Positions 44,711 through 53,752 of a stretch of DNA of 64,000 bases are shown here, one piece after another; position 1 is the stretch's first letter; every line of letters begins with the position of its first letter. The stretch lies in assembly GCF_001279585.1 (NCBI RefSeq), contig NZ_LGEC01000067.1:1-64000 (forward strand), in the 5' to 3' direction. Source of the stretch: Nocardiopsis sp. NRRL B-16309 (GTDB taxonomy: Bacteria; Actinomycetota; Actinomycetes; Streptosporangiales; Streptosporangiaceae). The notes beneath the pieces were generated by a model. The model was not told the DNA's origin, did no database searches, and worked only from the letters and a program-made list of their open reading frames with translations. A program made the translations under genes and the position numbers.

Positions 44711-45088
44711 GTGAGACGTTCGGTCGCCATCGTCACCGGAACCGCCGCCGTGCTCGCCCTGGGGCTCGCCGCCCCCGCGCAGGCCTACGACACCGGAACC
44801 GCCGCCCACTACACCCTGCAGCTGGCCGTCGGCCAGGCGCAGGCGCCGCGAGAGGCCACGCTCACCTGCGGGGAGACGGCCGGAGGCTCCCACCCGAACG
44901 CCGCACAGGCCTGCGAGCTGATCGCCGAGGCCGGGTCCGTCGAGGCGGTCATGGTCGACCCCGGCGGCATCTGCACGCTGGAGTACCTGCCGCACGAGGT
45001 CACGGTCTCGGGCGCGGAGGAGTACTCCGAGGTGTTCGGCAACAGGTGCCGGTTGACCAGTGCCAAGGGTCCGATCTTCGACTTCTGA
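44711..45088 (+). CDS. subtilisin inhibitor-like (SSI, I16) secreted protease inhibitor
   Basis: 125-residue precursor with a signal peptide (VRRSVAIVTGTAAVLALGLA, cleavage after AQA). The mature part matches Streptomyces subtilisin inhibitors: LTCGETAGGSHPNAAQACEL, the reactive loop GGICTLEYLP, then HEVTVSG and the end NRCRLTSAKGPIFDF. The four Cys needed for two disulfides are present. The P1 residue by alignment is Leu ~90, with P1' Glu 91, so subtilisin- or chymotrypsin-like proteases are the expected targets. GTG 44711 has GGAG seven bases upstream. Confidence 0.88.
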   Translation: MRRSVAIVTGTAAVLALGLAAPAQAYDTGTAAHYTLQLAVGQAQAPREATLTCGETAGGSHPNAAQACELIAEAGSVEAVMVDPGGICTLEYLPHEVTVSGAEEYSEVFGNRCRLTSAKGPIFDF

Positions 45089-45220
45089 CCGCTTGCCGGG
45101 CCGGGCCCGGGAAGCGGTGCCGGGCGCGGGCGCGGGGGCGTCCGCGCCTTCCCGTCCGCGCCTTCCCGTCCGTCCTGGGCGTCCGTGCGGCCCAGCCGTG
45201 GGGGAGGCGCCGCGCCGTCC

Positions 45221-46591
45221 TCATCCCTCCTGGGAGCGTCCGCGCCGCCGTGCCACCCGGACCAGCGCCTCGCTCAGTTCCTCCACCTCCTGTGTGCGGA
45301 TCCCCGGAACGGGGTCCCCGAAGTGCTTGGGGACGACCGCCTCGGTGAACCCCAGGCGCTGGGCCTCGGCGACACGGCGGCGCACCCCGTTGACCGCGCG
45401 CACGTCCCCGGCCAGGCCGACCTCGCCGACGGCGATGAAGCCGCGCGGCAGGGCGACGTCGTTGTTGGAGCTCGCCGCGGCCAGCGCCAGGGCGAGGTCG
45501 ACGGCGGGCTCGCCCAGGCGCACCCCGCCCACCGTGGAGGCGTAGACGTCCATGTTGGCCAGCCGCATCCCCGTGCGCTTCTCCAGGACCGCCAGGATCA
45601 TGTTCACGCGCGAGGTGTCCAGGCCCGAGGTGGCGCGACGCGGCGCGGGCAGGGGCGTGGGGGCGACCAGGGCCTGCACCTCGGTGATGAGCGGGCGGCG
45701 TCCCTCCAGCGTCACCGTGACACAGGTGCCCGGCACCGGGTCCGTGCGCTCGGTGAGGAAGAGGCCGCTGGGGTCGGGCAGACCGACGATGCCGGACTCG
45801 GTCAGCTCGAACACGCCGATCTCGTCCGTGGGCCCGTACCGGTTCTTCACCGCGCGCAGCAGGCGCAGCTGTGAGTGGCGCTCGCCCTCGAAGTGCAGCA
45901 CCACGTCCACCAGGTGCTCCAGCATGCGCGGGCCGGCGATGGACCCGTCCTTGGTGACGTGGCCGACCAGGACGGTGGCGATGCCGCGCTCCTTGGCGAT
46001 CTGGATCAGCGCGCCCGCGACCTGCCGTACCTGGGTGACGCCGCCCGGCACGCCCGTGGCGTCGGGGGAGACCATGGTCTGCACCGAGTCGACCACCAGC
46101 AGCCGCGGAGCGACCTCGTCCACATGGCTGACCAGGGAGGCGATGGAGGTCTCGGCGGCCAGGTAGAGCTTGTCCGAGAGCGCGTTCAGCCGCTCGGCGC
46201 GCAGCCGGACCTGGCCGGCGGACTCCTCACCGGTCACGTACAGGACGGGCCCCTCGGCGGCGCGTTTGGCGGCGACCTCCAGGAGCAGGGTCGACTTGCC
46301 CACGCCGGGTTCGCCCGCGAGCAGGACCACGCCGCCGGGCACCGCGCCGCCGCCCAGGACGCGGTCGAGTTCGTCGACGCCGGTGGGGACCGCCTCGGCG
46401 CTCTCCACGCTGATCTCGGTGATGGGCCGCGCGCGGGAGGTGACGGGCGCGGCGGCCACGGAGGCGGCGGCCGGGGCTCCGGCCTCCTCGACCGTGCCCC
46501 AGGCCTGGCACTCACCGCAGCGTCCCACCCACTTGAGGGTGCTCCACCCGCAGTCGGAGCACCGGAACGTGGACTTCGCTGCTTTGGCCAT
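45221..46591 (-). CDS. radA: DNA repair protein RadA
   Basis: RecA-like motor that drives branch migration during recombination repair. Zinc finger CSDCGW-...-CGEC at the N-terminus, Walker A GEPGVGKS, Walker B LLVVDSVQTM, the KNRYGPTDEIGVFE motif, and the C-terminal Lon-protease-like domain (DVYASTVGGVRLGEPAVDLA). Length 456 from ATG 46591; a GTG at 46600 would add three residues. Confidence 0.96.
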   Translation of the reverse strand: MAKAAKSTFRCSDCGWSTLKWVGRCGECQAWGTVEEAGAPAAASVAAAPVTSRARPITEISVESAEAVPTGVDELDRVLGGGAVPGGVVLLAGEPGVGKSTLLLEVAAKRAAEGPVLYVTGEESAGQVRLRAERLNALSDKLYLAAETSIASLVSHVDEVAPRLLVVDSVQTMVSPDATGVPGGVTQVRQVAGALIQIAKERGIATVLVGHVTKDGSIAGPRMLEHLVDVVLHFEGERHSQLRLLRAVKNRYGPTDEIGVFELTESGIVGLPDPSGLFLTERTDPVPGTCVTVTLEGRRPLITEVQALVAPTPLPAPRRATSGLDTSRVNMILAVLEKRTGMRLANMDVYASTVGGVRLGEPAVDLALALAAASSNNDVALPRGFIAVGEVGLAGDVRAVNGVRRRVAEAQRLGFTEAVVPKHFGDPVPGIRTQEVEELSEALVRVARRRGRSQEG

Positions 46592-46789
46592 GGTCGCCAC
46601 GGTAGCGGTCGGAGCCGACAGGCGGTGCGGCCTCGGCGGGAACCCGGGCGGTGACGGTCGTGGGACGACCGGACACGTGAAAGTTACCTACGGGTTAGGG
46701 CGGTCGACCCGTAGGTCGTGTTACAGAATCACTACAGGGCGTGTGCGCCCCCGCTTCCCGTCGCCCTGCGCTCCCTGAGAGGAAACCGC

Positions 46790-47716
46790 GTGTCCCGTAC
46801 CGATGCCGTCCCCCACACCCGCTCCGTCTCCCGCCCCGCGCACCCCGTGCGCCGCACCCTCGTCCCGCTGGCCGCGGCGGCGCTGGGCCTGTCCCTGGTC
46901 CAGGCGCCCGCCGCGGCCGAGGCCGGGGAGGCCGCCTTCGAGCACTACGTGGCCCTCGGCGACTCCTTCACCGCGGGTCCGCTGATCCCGCCGAACGCGC
47001 CCGGATCCGACCCCCGGTGCCTGCGGTCCGGCGTCAACTACCCCCGGCTGGTCGCCGACGCGCTCGGCGTGGCCGAGTTCACCGACGCCAGCTGCTCGGG
47101 CGCGGTCATCGCCGACCTGAGCGAGCCCCAGCACGAGGGCCTGACCGACGTCCCGCCGCAGTACGACGCGCTCACCCCGGAGACCGACCTGGTGAGTGTC
47201 GGGATCTCCGGCAACGACCTCGGTTTCTCCGAGATCTTCGTGCGGTGCGCGAAGCTGAGCCTGACGAACCCGTTCGGGAGCCCGTGCGCCGACGACTACG
47301 GCGACACCCTGGACGACCGCGTGGAGGAACTCCGCGGGGACGTCGCCCAGGTGTACGCGGAGGTCGGCGAGCGCAGCCCCGACGCGACCGTGCTCGCGGT
47401 CGGCTACCTGCAGATCCTGCCCGAGAGCGGCGGCTGCTGGCCGACCATGCCGGTCGCGCGCGGCGACGTCGCCTACCTGGACGCGCTGCAGACCTCGCTC
47501 AACACGATGATCGCGGAGGAGGCCGCAGCGGCCGGGGCGGTCTACGTCGACGTCCTCGAACGCGGCCACGACGTGTGCGAGCCGGCCGGGGACAGGTGGG
47601 TCGAGGGCGTGGTGCCGGAGAACACGGCCTTCCCCGTCCACCCCAACGAGGCGGGCATGGCGGTCACGGCCGACCGGGTCCTGGACGAACTCGGTGTCGC
47701 CCCGGCCGACGTGTGA
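46790..47716 (+). CDS. secreted SGNH/GDSL-family hydrolase
   Basis: 308-residue exported esterase/lipase. It has an N-terminal signal peptide (RRTLVPLAAAALGLSLVQA), block I VALGDSFTAG with nucleophile Ser ~59, block III SVGISGNDLGF and the terminal FPVHPNEAGM with catalytic His (and the usual Asp/Pro context). Six Cys in the mature part fit the three-disulfide architecture of Streptomyces secreted SGNH lipases. GTG 46790 follows GAGAGGAAA. The substrate (lipid ester or acetylated sugar) is not predictable. The 3' end runs into short repeats. Confidence 0.88.
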   Translation: MSRTDAVPHTRSVSRPAHPVRRTLVPLAAAALGLSLVQAPAAAEAGEAAFEHYVALGDSFTAGPLIPPNAPGSDPRCLRSGVNYPRLVADALGVAEFTDASCSGAVIADLSEPQHEGLTDVPPQYDALTPETDLVSVGISGNDLGFSEIFVRCAKLSLTNPFGSPCADDYGDTLDDRVEELRGDVAQVYAEVGERSPDATVLAVGYLQILPESGGCWPTMPVARGDVAYLDALQTSLNTMIAEEAAAAGAVYVDVLERGHDVCEPAGDRWVEGVVPENTAFPVHPNEAGMAVTADRVLDELGVAPADV

Positions 47717-47763
47717 CGCCAGCCGACGTGTGACGCCGCCGATGACGTCGGGACGGTGACCGA

Positions 47764-47832
47764 GTGCGACGCTCGGACGTGACCCAGCGCGACGCCCGTG
47801 TGTGACTCAGTGTGACGCTCGGATGTGACGGA
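47764..47832 (+). repeat. three tandem 23-bp repeats downstream of the SGNH hydrolase
   Basis: Units at 47764, 47787 and 47810 share G(T/C)G(C/T)GACGC(T/C)CG-N-(A/T)-GTGAC. Related GCCGACGTGTGACGCC words occur twice at 47704-47737, the first including the hydrolase stop codon. Confidence 0.7.
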
Positions 47833-48043
47833 GAGCGATCCGCGGAGGTGGCCGGATGCGAGGTGCGGCCTGGTTTGTCCGTTTACTTCAACCAGGCTTT
47901 ACCTTCTTTGGATACCGATTAGACTACGGAGAGTGATTTCTCTTGCTGTTTGTGTGACGAATGGTGATGGATGAGCGCGAGGCCGGTGCCCGCCACGGGC
48001 GCGGGACTCGTCACCTGACGTCACCATGAAGGGGAACCCTGTC
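47833..48043 (+). promoter_or_regulatory. AT-richer leader and promoter region of the NlpC/P60 gene
   Basis: TTTACC and TAGACT (about 47908-47935, 16-base spacer) make a plausible promoter. The leader contains GGTGCCCGCCACGGGC and TGACGTCA dyads. I checked for the c-di-AMP (ydaO) riboswitch often found before such genes and do not see its core. Confidence 0.4.
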
Positions 48044-48646
48044 ATGCGAACACAGCGAGAGTGCGAGCGAACTGAGGCCTGTCGTCCCACCGACAGGGGG
48101 CGGCAGGCCTCGCCCGTCGGCCGGTCCGGTCCACGCGCGGCGGCCGTGGCGCTGGCCGTCGTCGCGGCCCTGGCCGCCGGAACGGCTCCGGCCCTGGCGC
48201 AGCCGGCCGCCACCGCCTCCACGGTGCCCGCGGCCGCGCCCTCGGCCGGTCACGCGGAGCGGGGGGAGCGGATCCACCAGGCGCTGTCCACCTCGACCGT
48301 CGAGAGGGCCATCGACGCCGCCGAGTCCCACGCGGGCAAGCCCTACGCCTGGGGCGGCACCGGACCCGACTCCTTCGACTGCTCCGGACTCGTCCAGGCG
48401 TCCTTCCGCGAAGCCGGGGTGCGCCTGCCCCGGATCGCGCAGGACCAGGTGAACTCGGGGACTCGCGTCTCCTACTCCAGGGCCGAGCGCGGCGACCTCC
48501 TCTACTGGACCGACAGCGGCGGCTACGCCTACCACGTGGCCATCTACCTCGGCGACGGTCGCATGATCGACGCCCCGAGCTCCGGCCGCCGCATCGGCGA
48601 ACGGGCCGTGAACCGCTACAACCTCGCCGGAGCGGTCCGGCTCTGA
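48044..48646 (+). CDS. secreted NlpC/P60 cell-wall hydrolase
   Basis: 200-residue exported protein. A long positively charged start precedes a signal segment (AAAVALAVVAALAAGTAPAL, cleavage after LAQ). The C-terminal ~110 residues are an NlpC/P60 cysteine peptidase: YAWGGTGPDSFDCSGLVQ with catalytic Cys ~113, and YAYHVAIYLGDGRMIDAP with His ~164. It should cut D-gamma-Glu to diamino-acid bonds in peptidoglycan peptides. No SH3 or coiled-coil domain is present, so it is a minimal form. ATG 48044 is chosen because AAGGGG lies ten bases upstream; ATG 48026 precedes that site. Confidence 0.87.
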   Translation: MRTQRECERTEACRPTDRGRQASPVGRSGPRAAAVALAVVAALAAGTAPALAQPAATASTVPAAAPSAGHAERGERIHQALSTSTVERAIDAAESHAGKPYAWGGTGPDSFDCSGLVQASFREAGVRLPRIAQDQVNSGTRVSYSRAERGDLLYWTDSGGYAYHVAIYLGDGRMIDAPSSGRRIGERAVNRYNLAGAVRL

Positions 48647-48672
48647 CCCCGGCCGCGCCCCTGACCACGGCC

Positions 48673-49383
48673 TCAGTACCGCTTCCACCACAGGTTGACC
48701 GCGTAGTCGACCGACAGCCCGTGGTGCGCCCCGATGATCTCGGCGGCGAGAGCGGAGGGGAACTCGATCCGCACGACCGCCTCGAAGGCGCGGCGGTCGG
48801 TGAAGGACCAGCGCATCATCAACGCCTCACGGGTGAACCCGTGTGAGGACCAGAACCGTTCCACGGCGGCCGGGTCGTACCCCGGCAGCGACCGCCGGAA
48901 CCACGCGCCGAACGTGGAGCGCGTCGCGTCGTTGTCGATGACGAACGCGACCCCGCCACGGCGCATCACCCGATCCAGTTCGACCAGGCCGGGCTCACAG
49001 CCGGGCCCGAAGAAGTAGGCCCAGCGGGCGTGCGCGACCTCGACGACGGAGTCGGGGACGGGCAGCCGCTGGGCCGTCCCGGCCACGACCCGGACGTGGT
49101 CCAGGCCCCGCACCCGGGCGCGCGCGGACTCCGCGAGCCCCGGGTGCGGCTCCACGCCGGTCACCCGCCCGGCACGTGCGGCGAACCCGGGCAGGTGGTA
49201 CCCGGTACCGCAGCCGATGTCCAGGACGTGGGCACCGTCGACCGGGCGGATCCGGTCCATCGCCGCCGTGAGCACCCCGTCGGGGTCCACGGCCTCGTTC
49301 TCCAGCTCGTACGTGCGCGGATTCCGCCAGATGTTCGGACTGGGAATCGCGTCCTGGGGGATCACACCCGTACCTCGTGCCAC
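48673..49383 (-). CDS. class I SAM-dependent methyltransferase
   Basis: 236 residues with motif I VLDIGCGTGYHLPGFA, motif II acid in VTGVEPHPGL, and AHARWAYFFGPGCEPGL in the post-I region. It is a Methyltransf_11/25-type enzyme; the substrate is unknown. GTG 49383 has GGGGAG seven bases upstream and gives MARGTGVIPQDAIPSPNIWR; a longer reading is unlikely. It is convergent with the NlpC/P60 gene and divergent from the TIM-barrel gene. Confidence 0.82.
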   Translation of the reverse strand: MARGTGVIPQDAIPSPNIWRNPRTYELENEAVDPDGVLTAAMDRIRPVDGAHVLDIGCGTGYHLPGFAARAGRVTGVEPHPGLAESARARVRGLDHVRVVAGTAQRLPVPDSVVEVAHARWAYFFGPGCEPGLVELDRVMRRGGVAFVIDNDATRSTFGAWFRRSLPGYDPAAVERFWSSHGFTREALMMRWSFTDRRAFEAVVRIEFPSALAAEIIGAHHGLSVDYAVNLWWKRY

Positions 49384-49500
49384 GTCCGTACTCCCCGCCC
49401 ACCGCCGTGTCCTCGGACGAACGTACTCGACACGCGGCGGCGCGCCGGGTTCGCGCGGGCGGTAGGCACGAAGGGGACGTGAGCGCATAGTCTGGGTCCC

Positions 49501-50478
49501 GTGAGCCCTATCCAGGTCCCAGACGCACCCGTCGTCCTGTCGTCAGCGTCGGTCTACCCGGAGAAGACCCCGGCCGCCTTCGAGATCGCGGCGAAGCTGG
49601 GGTACGACGGCGTGGAGGTGTTGGTCTCCTCCGACCCCGCCAGCCAGGACATCGACCTCCTGCGCCGCCTGTCGGACTACCACGGCGTGCCGGTGACGGC
49701 CGTCCACTCGCCCTGCCTCGTCCTCACCCAGCGGGTCTGGGGGCGGGAGCCCTGGGGCAAGCTCGTGCGGTCCAAGGAGATGGCCGAGGCCCTCGGCGCC
49801 TCGACGATCGTCGTCCACCCGGCCTTCCGCTGGCAGCGCGAGTACGCCCGCGAGTTCGAGACCGGCGTCGCGCGCATGCAGGAGGAGACCGACGTCGTCT
49901 TCGCGGTGGAGAACATGTACCCGGTGCGGGTGCGCGACCGCGAGGTGGTGCCCTACGCGCCGAGCTGGAACCCGCTCGACCGTGACTACCCCGACGTCAC
50001 CCTGGACCTCTCCCACACCGCGATGTCCGGCTCCGACGCCATGGACATGGCCAAACGGCTGGGCGACCGGCTGTCCCACGTCCACGTGGCCGACGGCTTC
50101 GGCGGCCAGAACCTCGACGAGCACCTCATCCCCGGGCGCGGTCGCCAACCGGTCGCCGAACTGCTGGAACACCTGGCCACGGGGGGATACGAGGGACAGC
50201 TGGTGCTGGAGGTGAGCACCCGCAAGGCCCCGGACCGCCAGGCGCGCCTGCGGGAGCTGGCCGAGGCACTGGCCTTCACCCGGTTGCACTTCGCCCGGCC
50301 CACCGGACCGGAGCACGCCTCCCTCGACCGCCGGGAGCGCATCGGACTGCTGCGCCGCCCGTCGGCCGCGCGCCCCCACCTGTTCGAGGTGGACCGCCGC
50401 GGCACGGTGGACGACACCGGTCCCGTCAACGGGGGAGAGGGGCCCGGCGGCGGGGGGAACGCGGGCCGCGGCGACTGA
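49501..50478 (+). CDS. sugar phosphate isomerase/epimerase-like TIM-barrel protein
   Basis: 325 residues of the xylose isomerase-like/AP endonuclease 2 superfamily. Metal-site residues fit the segments VTAVHSPCLVL, STIVVHPAFRWQ, VVFAVENMYP (Glu), VTLDLSHTAMSG (Asp, His) and LSHVHVADGF (His). The C-terminal ~45 residues are a Gly/Arg-rich tail. The gene regularly lies upstream of proC in actinobacteria; substrate unknown. GTG 49501. Confidence 0.82.
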   Translation: MSPIQVPDAPVVLSSASVYPEKTPAAFEIAAKLGYDGVEVLVSSDPASQDIDLLRRLSDYHGVPVTAVHSPCLVLTQRVWGREPWGKLVRSKEMAEALGASTIVVHPAFRWQREYAREFETGVARMQEETDVVFAVENMYPVRVRDREVVPYAPSWNPLDRDYPDVTLDLSHTAMSGSDAMDMAKRLGDRLSHVHVADGFGGQNLDEHLIPGRGRQPVAELLEHLATGGYEGQLVLEVSTRKAPDRQARLRELAEALAFTRLHFARPTGPEHASLDRRERIGLLRRPSAARPHLFEVDRRGTVDDTGPVNGGEGPGGGGNAGRGD

Positions 50479-50559
50479 CCGTCCACAGGGTGGGACGCGG
50501 TGTCCGCGCGGGACCCCGGGGCCGTTAGCGTTGGGGGTGAACCGCAGAGAGGACCCTTC

Positions 50560-51354
50560 ATGATCGCGATCATCGGTGCCGGGAAGATGGGCGAGGCCCT
50601 GCTCGCCGGAATGCTGGCCAAGGGCCACGCGCCGGGGGACGTCCTCGTCACGGAGCCGCGGGTGGAGCACGCCCGGGAGCTGCGCCGGCAGTACGGGGTC
50701 GAGGTGGTCCCGGCCCAGGACGCCGCCAAGCGGGCCGACACCCTGCTCCTGGCGCTCAAGCCGCAGGACATGCTCGCCCTCCTCGACGAGATCGGTCCGC
50801 ACGTGGGCACCGACCGCCTGGTGATCTCGGTCGCGGCCGGACTCACCACCGCGGTGATGGAGAGCCACCTGCCCGCGGGCGTGCCGGTCGTTCGGGCCAT
50901 GCCCAACACCCCGGCGCTCATGGGCCAGGGGATGACGGCGGTTGCGGGCGGTGCCCACACCGGCGCCACGCACCTGGACCGCGCCGAGCAGCTGCTCGGG
51001 ACGGTCGGCGAGGTCATCCGGGTCGGCGAACAGCACATGGACACGGTGACCGCGATCTCCGGGAGCGGACCCGCCTACTTCTACTTCATCGCGGAGACGA
51101 TGATCGAGGCCGGCGTCGCGATGGGGATGCCGCGCGCCACCGCGCAGAAGCTCGTTGGGCAGACGATCACGGGCGCCGCCGCGATGCTCGCCGAGTCCGG
51201 TGAGCACCCGGTCGTGCTGCGCGAGGCCGTGACCTCGCCGGGCGGGACCACGGCCGCCGCCCTGCGGGAGCTGGAGCGGCACGGCGTGCGCACCGCGTTC
51301 ACCGACGCGATCGAGGCCGCGCGCGACCGCAGCCGGGAGCTCTCGGGGAGCTGA
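50560..51354 (+). CDS. proC: pyrroline-5-carboxylate reductase
   Basis: Last step of proline synthesis. It has the Rossmann start MIAIIGAGKMGEALLAGML, ISVAAGLTT, VRAMPNTPALMGQGMTA and the C-terminal signature LREAVTSPGGTTAAALRELE. 264 residues is normal. ATG 50560 has AGAGAGGA upstream. It lies 81 bases after the TIM-barrel gene. Confidence 0.95.
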   Translation: MIAIIGAGKMGEALLAGMLAKGHAPGDVLVTEPRVEHARELRRQYGVEVVPAQDAAKRADTLLLALKPQDMLALLDEIGPHVGTDRLVISVAAGLTTAVMESHLPAGVPVVRAMPNTPALMGQGMTAVAGGAHTGATHLDRAEQLLGTVGEVIRVGEQHMDTVTAISGSGPAYFYFIAETMIEAGVAMGMPRATAQKLVGQTITGAAAMLAESGEHPVVLREAVTSPGGTTAAALRELERHGVRTAFTDAIEAARDRSRELSGS

Positions 51355-51590
51355 TCCCCGCCGCCGCGCACCGCGGGCGCGCGGAGCGACCTCTGCCGGG
51401 GCCCCGCGCCCCAGGTCGGTGCCTTGGATGCTTGCCGGGGCCGTTCGGTTGATGGCCGGGATCGGACGCGGGGTGGGGAAATCCGTACGGAACCGGGTGG
51501 GTACTGTGCATAGGGGGTGCTCTGCCGGATACCGCCCGTGCATCCTCGTCCCCGCGTCTCTCCCATTCCCCATCTGACCCAGGGTCCTCC

Positions 51591-53636
51591 ATGACGAATC
51601 CTCCTTCCCCTTCCGATCCACAAGAGCCACAGGGAGGCCCTTCCCCTGACGGCACCCCCGCCGACGGCACCCCGGCGGGCGGTTTCCCGGGCCAGCCGCA
51701 GGACGGTACCCCGGCGGGTGGTGTTCCGGGTCAGTTCCAGGGTGGACCGCAGTCGGGCGGTTTCCCGGGCCAGCCGCAGGACGGTACCCCGGCGGGTGGT
51801 GTTCCGGGTCAGTTCCAGGGTGGACCGCAGTCGGGCGGTTTCCCGGGCCAGCCGCAGGGCGGTACCCCGGCGGGTGGTGTTCCGGGTCAGTTCCAGGGCG
51901 GGCCGCCGTCGGGCGGTTTCCCGGGCCAGCCGCAGGGCGGTACCCCGGTGGGTGGTGTTCCGGGCCAGTTCCAGGGCGGGCCGCCCCAGGGGCCGCCCCC
52001 CGGCGGGATGCCCCCGGGTACACCTCCCGGCGGAATGCCTCCGGGCGGAATGCCTCCGGGCGGAATGCCTCCCGGCCCGCCCCCCGGCGGGATGCCTCCG
52101 GGCGGGATGCCGCCCGGGCAGTTCGGCGCGCCGCCGCCCCCGCCCCGCCCGCCGCGCATGGGCATCCTCACGTCCCCGTCCGCGATCCGCGCCGCCGCCC
52201 TGAACGCCTCCGGCCTGGGCGCGGGCTACTTCTACCTGCGCCAGTGGCCCTTCTTCGCGGGCGCCGTCATCATCACGGTCGGCCTGCTCGTCACGGCGGC
52301 CGTCATCGGCGCGGCCGACAACCTCCTGCTCTGGCTGCCGATCTTCCTCGTGTGGTTCGCGGCGGCGGCCGCGCACGGCCTCTTCGCCGGCCGCGCCCGC
52401 GACGAGCGGGCCGTGGCCCGCGGTGAACAGCTCCCGAAGAACCCCATGCCGTTCCTGGCCGCTGGCGGGCTCGCCCTCGCCGTCGCCGCCTCCCTGCTCA
52501 GCGTGTGGCAGGTCGGCGAGTGGCAGCTGCGCGTGGCCGACGCCGCGCACGCGCGCGGGGACTGCGACAGCGCCGTCACCACCTACGAGCGCGTGGGCGG
52601 CGGCTTCCAGCTCTCCCTCTCCCCCTCCCTGATGCAGCGGTCGCGGGACGGGATCGCGGCGTGCGAGCTCCTGGAGACCGCGCAGGCCGACGTCGACGGC
52701 GAGGAGTACGAGCAGGCGCTGGACTCCTACGCCACCTACTTCGACCACCACGCCGCGCGGTGGGAGGACACCGACGGCGAGGTCGCCGACATCCACCTGT
52801 CCTTCGCCGAGGGCCTCACGCAGTCCGCGGTCGAGGGCTACACGGGTGTGGTCAACGACGAGTACCGCGAGAACCTCCAGCGCGCCCACGAGATCTACAC
52901 CGTGATCCCGCGGGACTACGACGGCACCGCCGCCGCGGGCGAGGTCCCCGGCGCCCTGGTCGACCTCTACGACGCCGGCACCAGCGACTACGGCGACGAG
53001 CTGTGGTGCACCGCCCACGAGCAGATCGCCCTCTTCCAGGGCCTCGAATGGGACGCGGCCCCCGAGGTCACCGAGCGCATCGAGGCGGAGTACCCCGAGT
53101 CCGCGCGCCAGTGCGGCTGGGCGGAGGTCGACGGCGGTGACGCCACCACGGCCGAGACCATGACCGACTTCCTCACCGCGGAGTACCCCGACTACGAGGC
53201 CGACGACGTCGAGGACCTGGTCCGCCACGTCGGCGCCGCCCACATCGAGGAGGAGATGGACACCCTCACCGCCCTCGGCGAGAACGACTGGGGCGACGAG
53301 CGCACCGGCGACAGCGGCAACGACAAGGCGGTCATCGAGGTCGTCAACAACTCCCCGTACGAGATGCGGTTCCTCTACGTCGGCCCGGACGGCGTCCACG
53401 GCGAGGTCACCACGGACGCGTGCGAGGACTGCGAGGAGTACAGCTCGCCGCCCACCGGCAACTCCTGCTTCGACGACGGGGACAGGATGACGGTCGAGCT
53501 GGACCCGGGCGAGTACCGGCTCCTGCTCACCTCCGCCGGCTCCGGCCTGTTCCGGTCCAGGCCCCTGCACGGGACGGTCGACATGAACGCCGGGTACAAG
53601 CAGGAGTCCTGCTTCTACGTGATGTCGAACGACTGA
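51591..53636 (+). CDS. large membrane protein with Gly/Pro/Gln repeat tail (hypothetical)
   Basis: 681 residues. The first ~190 are a low-complexity Pro/Gly/Gln tail with four near-perfect 26-residue units (GGFPGQPQDGTPAGGVPGQF core) and then GGMPPGG-type repeats. Three or four membrane helices follow (FFAGAVIITVGLLVTAAVIG, LLLWLPIFLVWFAAAAAHGL, FLAAGGLALAVAASLLSVW). The remaining ~360 residues are an acidic helical outer domain with TPR-like spacing (DVDGEEYEQALDSYATYFDH), ending in a Cys-containing beta region (ACEDCEEYSSP). No known family. ATG 51591. Confidence 0.75.
   Translation: MTNPPSPSDPQEPQGGPSPDGTPADGTPAGGFPGQPQDGTPAGGVPGQFQGGPQSGGFPGQPQDGTPAGGVPGQFQGGPQSGGFPGQPQGGTPAGGVPGQFQGGPPSGGFPGQPQGGTPVGGVPGQFQGGPPQGPPPGGMPPGTPPGGMPPGGMPPGGMPPGPPPGGMPPGGMPPGQFGAPPPPPRPPRMGILTSPSAIRAAALNASGLGAGYFYLRQWPFFAGAVIITVGLLVTAAVIGAADNLLLWLPIFLVWFAAAAAHGLFAGRARDERAVARGEQLPKNPMPFLAAGGLALAVAASLLSVWQVGEWQLRVADAAHARGDCDSAVTTYERVGGGFQLSLSPSLMQRSRDGIAACELLETAQADVDGEEYEQALDSYATYFDHHAARWEDTDGEVADIHLSFAEGLTQSAVEGYTGVVNDEYRENLQRAHEIYTVIPRDYDGTAAAGEVPGALVDLYDAGTSDYGDELWCTAHEQIALFQGLEWDAAPEVTERIEAEYPESARQCGWAEVDGGDATTAETMTDFLTAEYPDYEADDVEDLVRHVGAAHIEEEMDTLTALGENDWGDERTGDSGNDKAVIEVVNNSPYEMRFLYVGPDGVHGEVTTDACEDCEEYSSPPTGNSCFDDGDRMTVELDPGEYRLLLTSAGSGLFRSRPLHGTVDMNAGYKQESCFYVMSND
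51678..51989 (+). repeat. four tandem 78-bp repeats
   Basis: Units start at 51678, 51756, 51834 and 51912, each encoding 26 residues. The first two are almost identical; the third and fourth differ slightly. A shorter CGGGATGCCTCC-type repeat follows at about 52000-52115. Confidence 0.92.
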
Positions 53637-53642
53637 CGCCAC

Positions 53643-53674
53643 CGGCCCGGTGCGGGGCCACCCGCACCGGGCCG
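53643..53674 (+). terminator. terminator after the repeat-rich membrane protein
   Basis: Perfect 14-bp stem CGGCCCGGTGCGGG/CCCGCACCGGGCCG with loop GCCA, seven bases after the stop. Confidence 0.88.
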
Positions 53675-53752
53675 ACCCCGGGTTTCGGCCAGCGGGCCCG
53701 TCTTGCGTACTGTGTGCTTCTGAGCACGCACACCTGGAACGGGGGTCACCAC

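Noticed and set aside
47833..48043. c-di-AMP (ydaO) riboswitch before the NlpC/P60 gene
   Set aside because: Such riboswitches are frequent before actinobacterial cell-wall hydrolase genes, and GGGGAACCC occurs, but the rest of the conserved core and pseudoknot arms are missing.
51678..51989. CRISPR-like array suggested by regular repeats
   Set aside because: The repeats are contiguous, in frame and coding, with no unique spacers.
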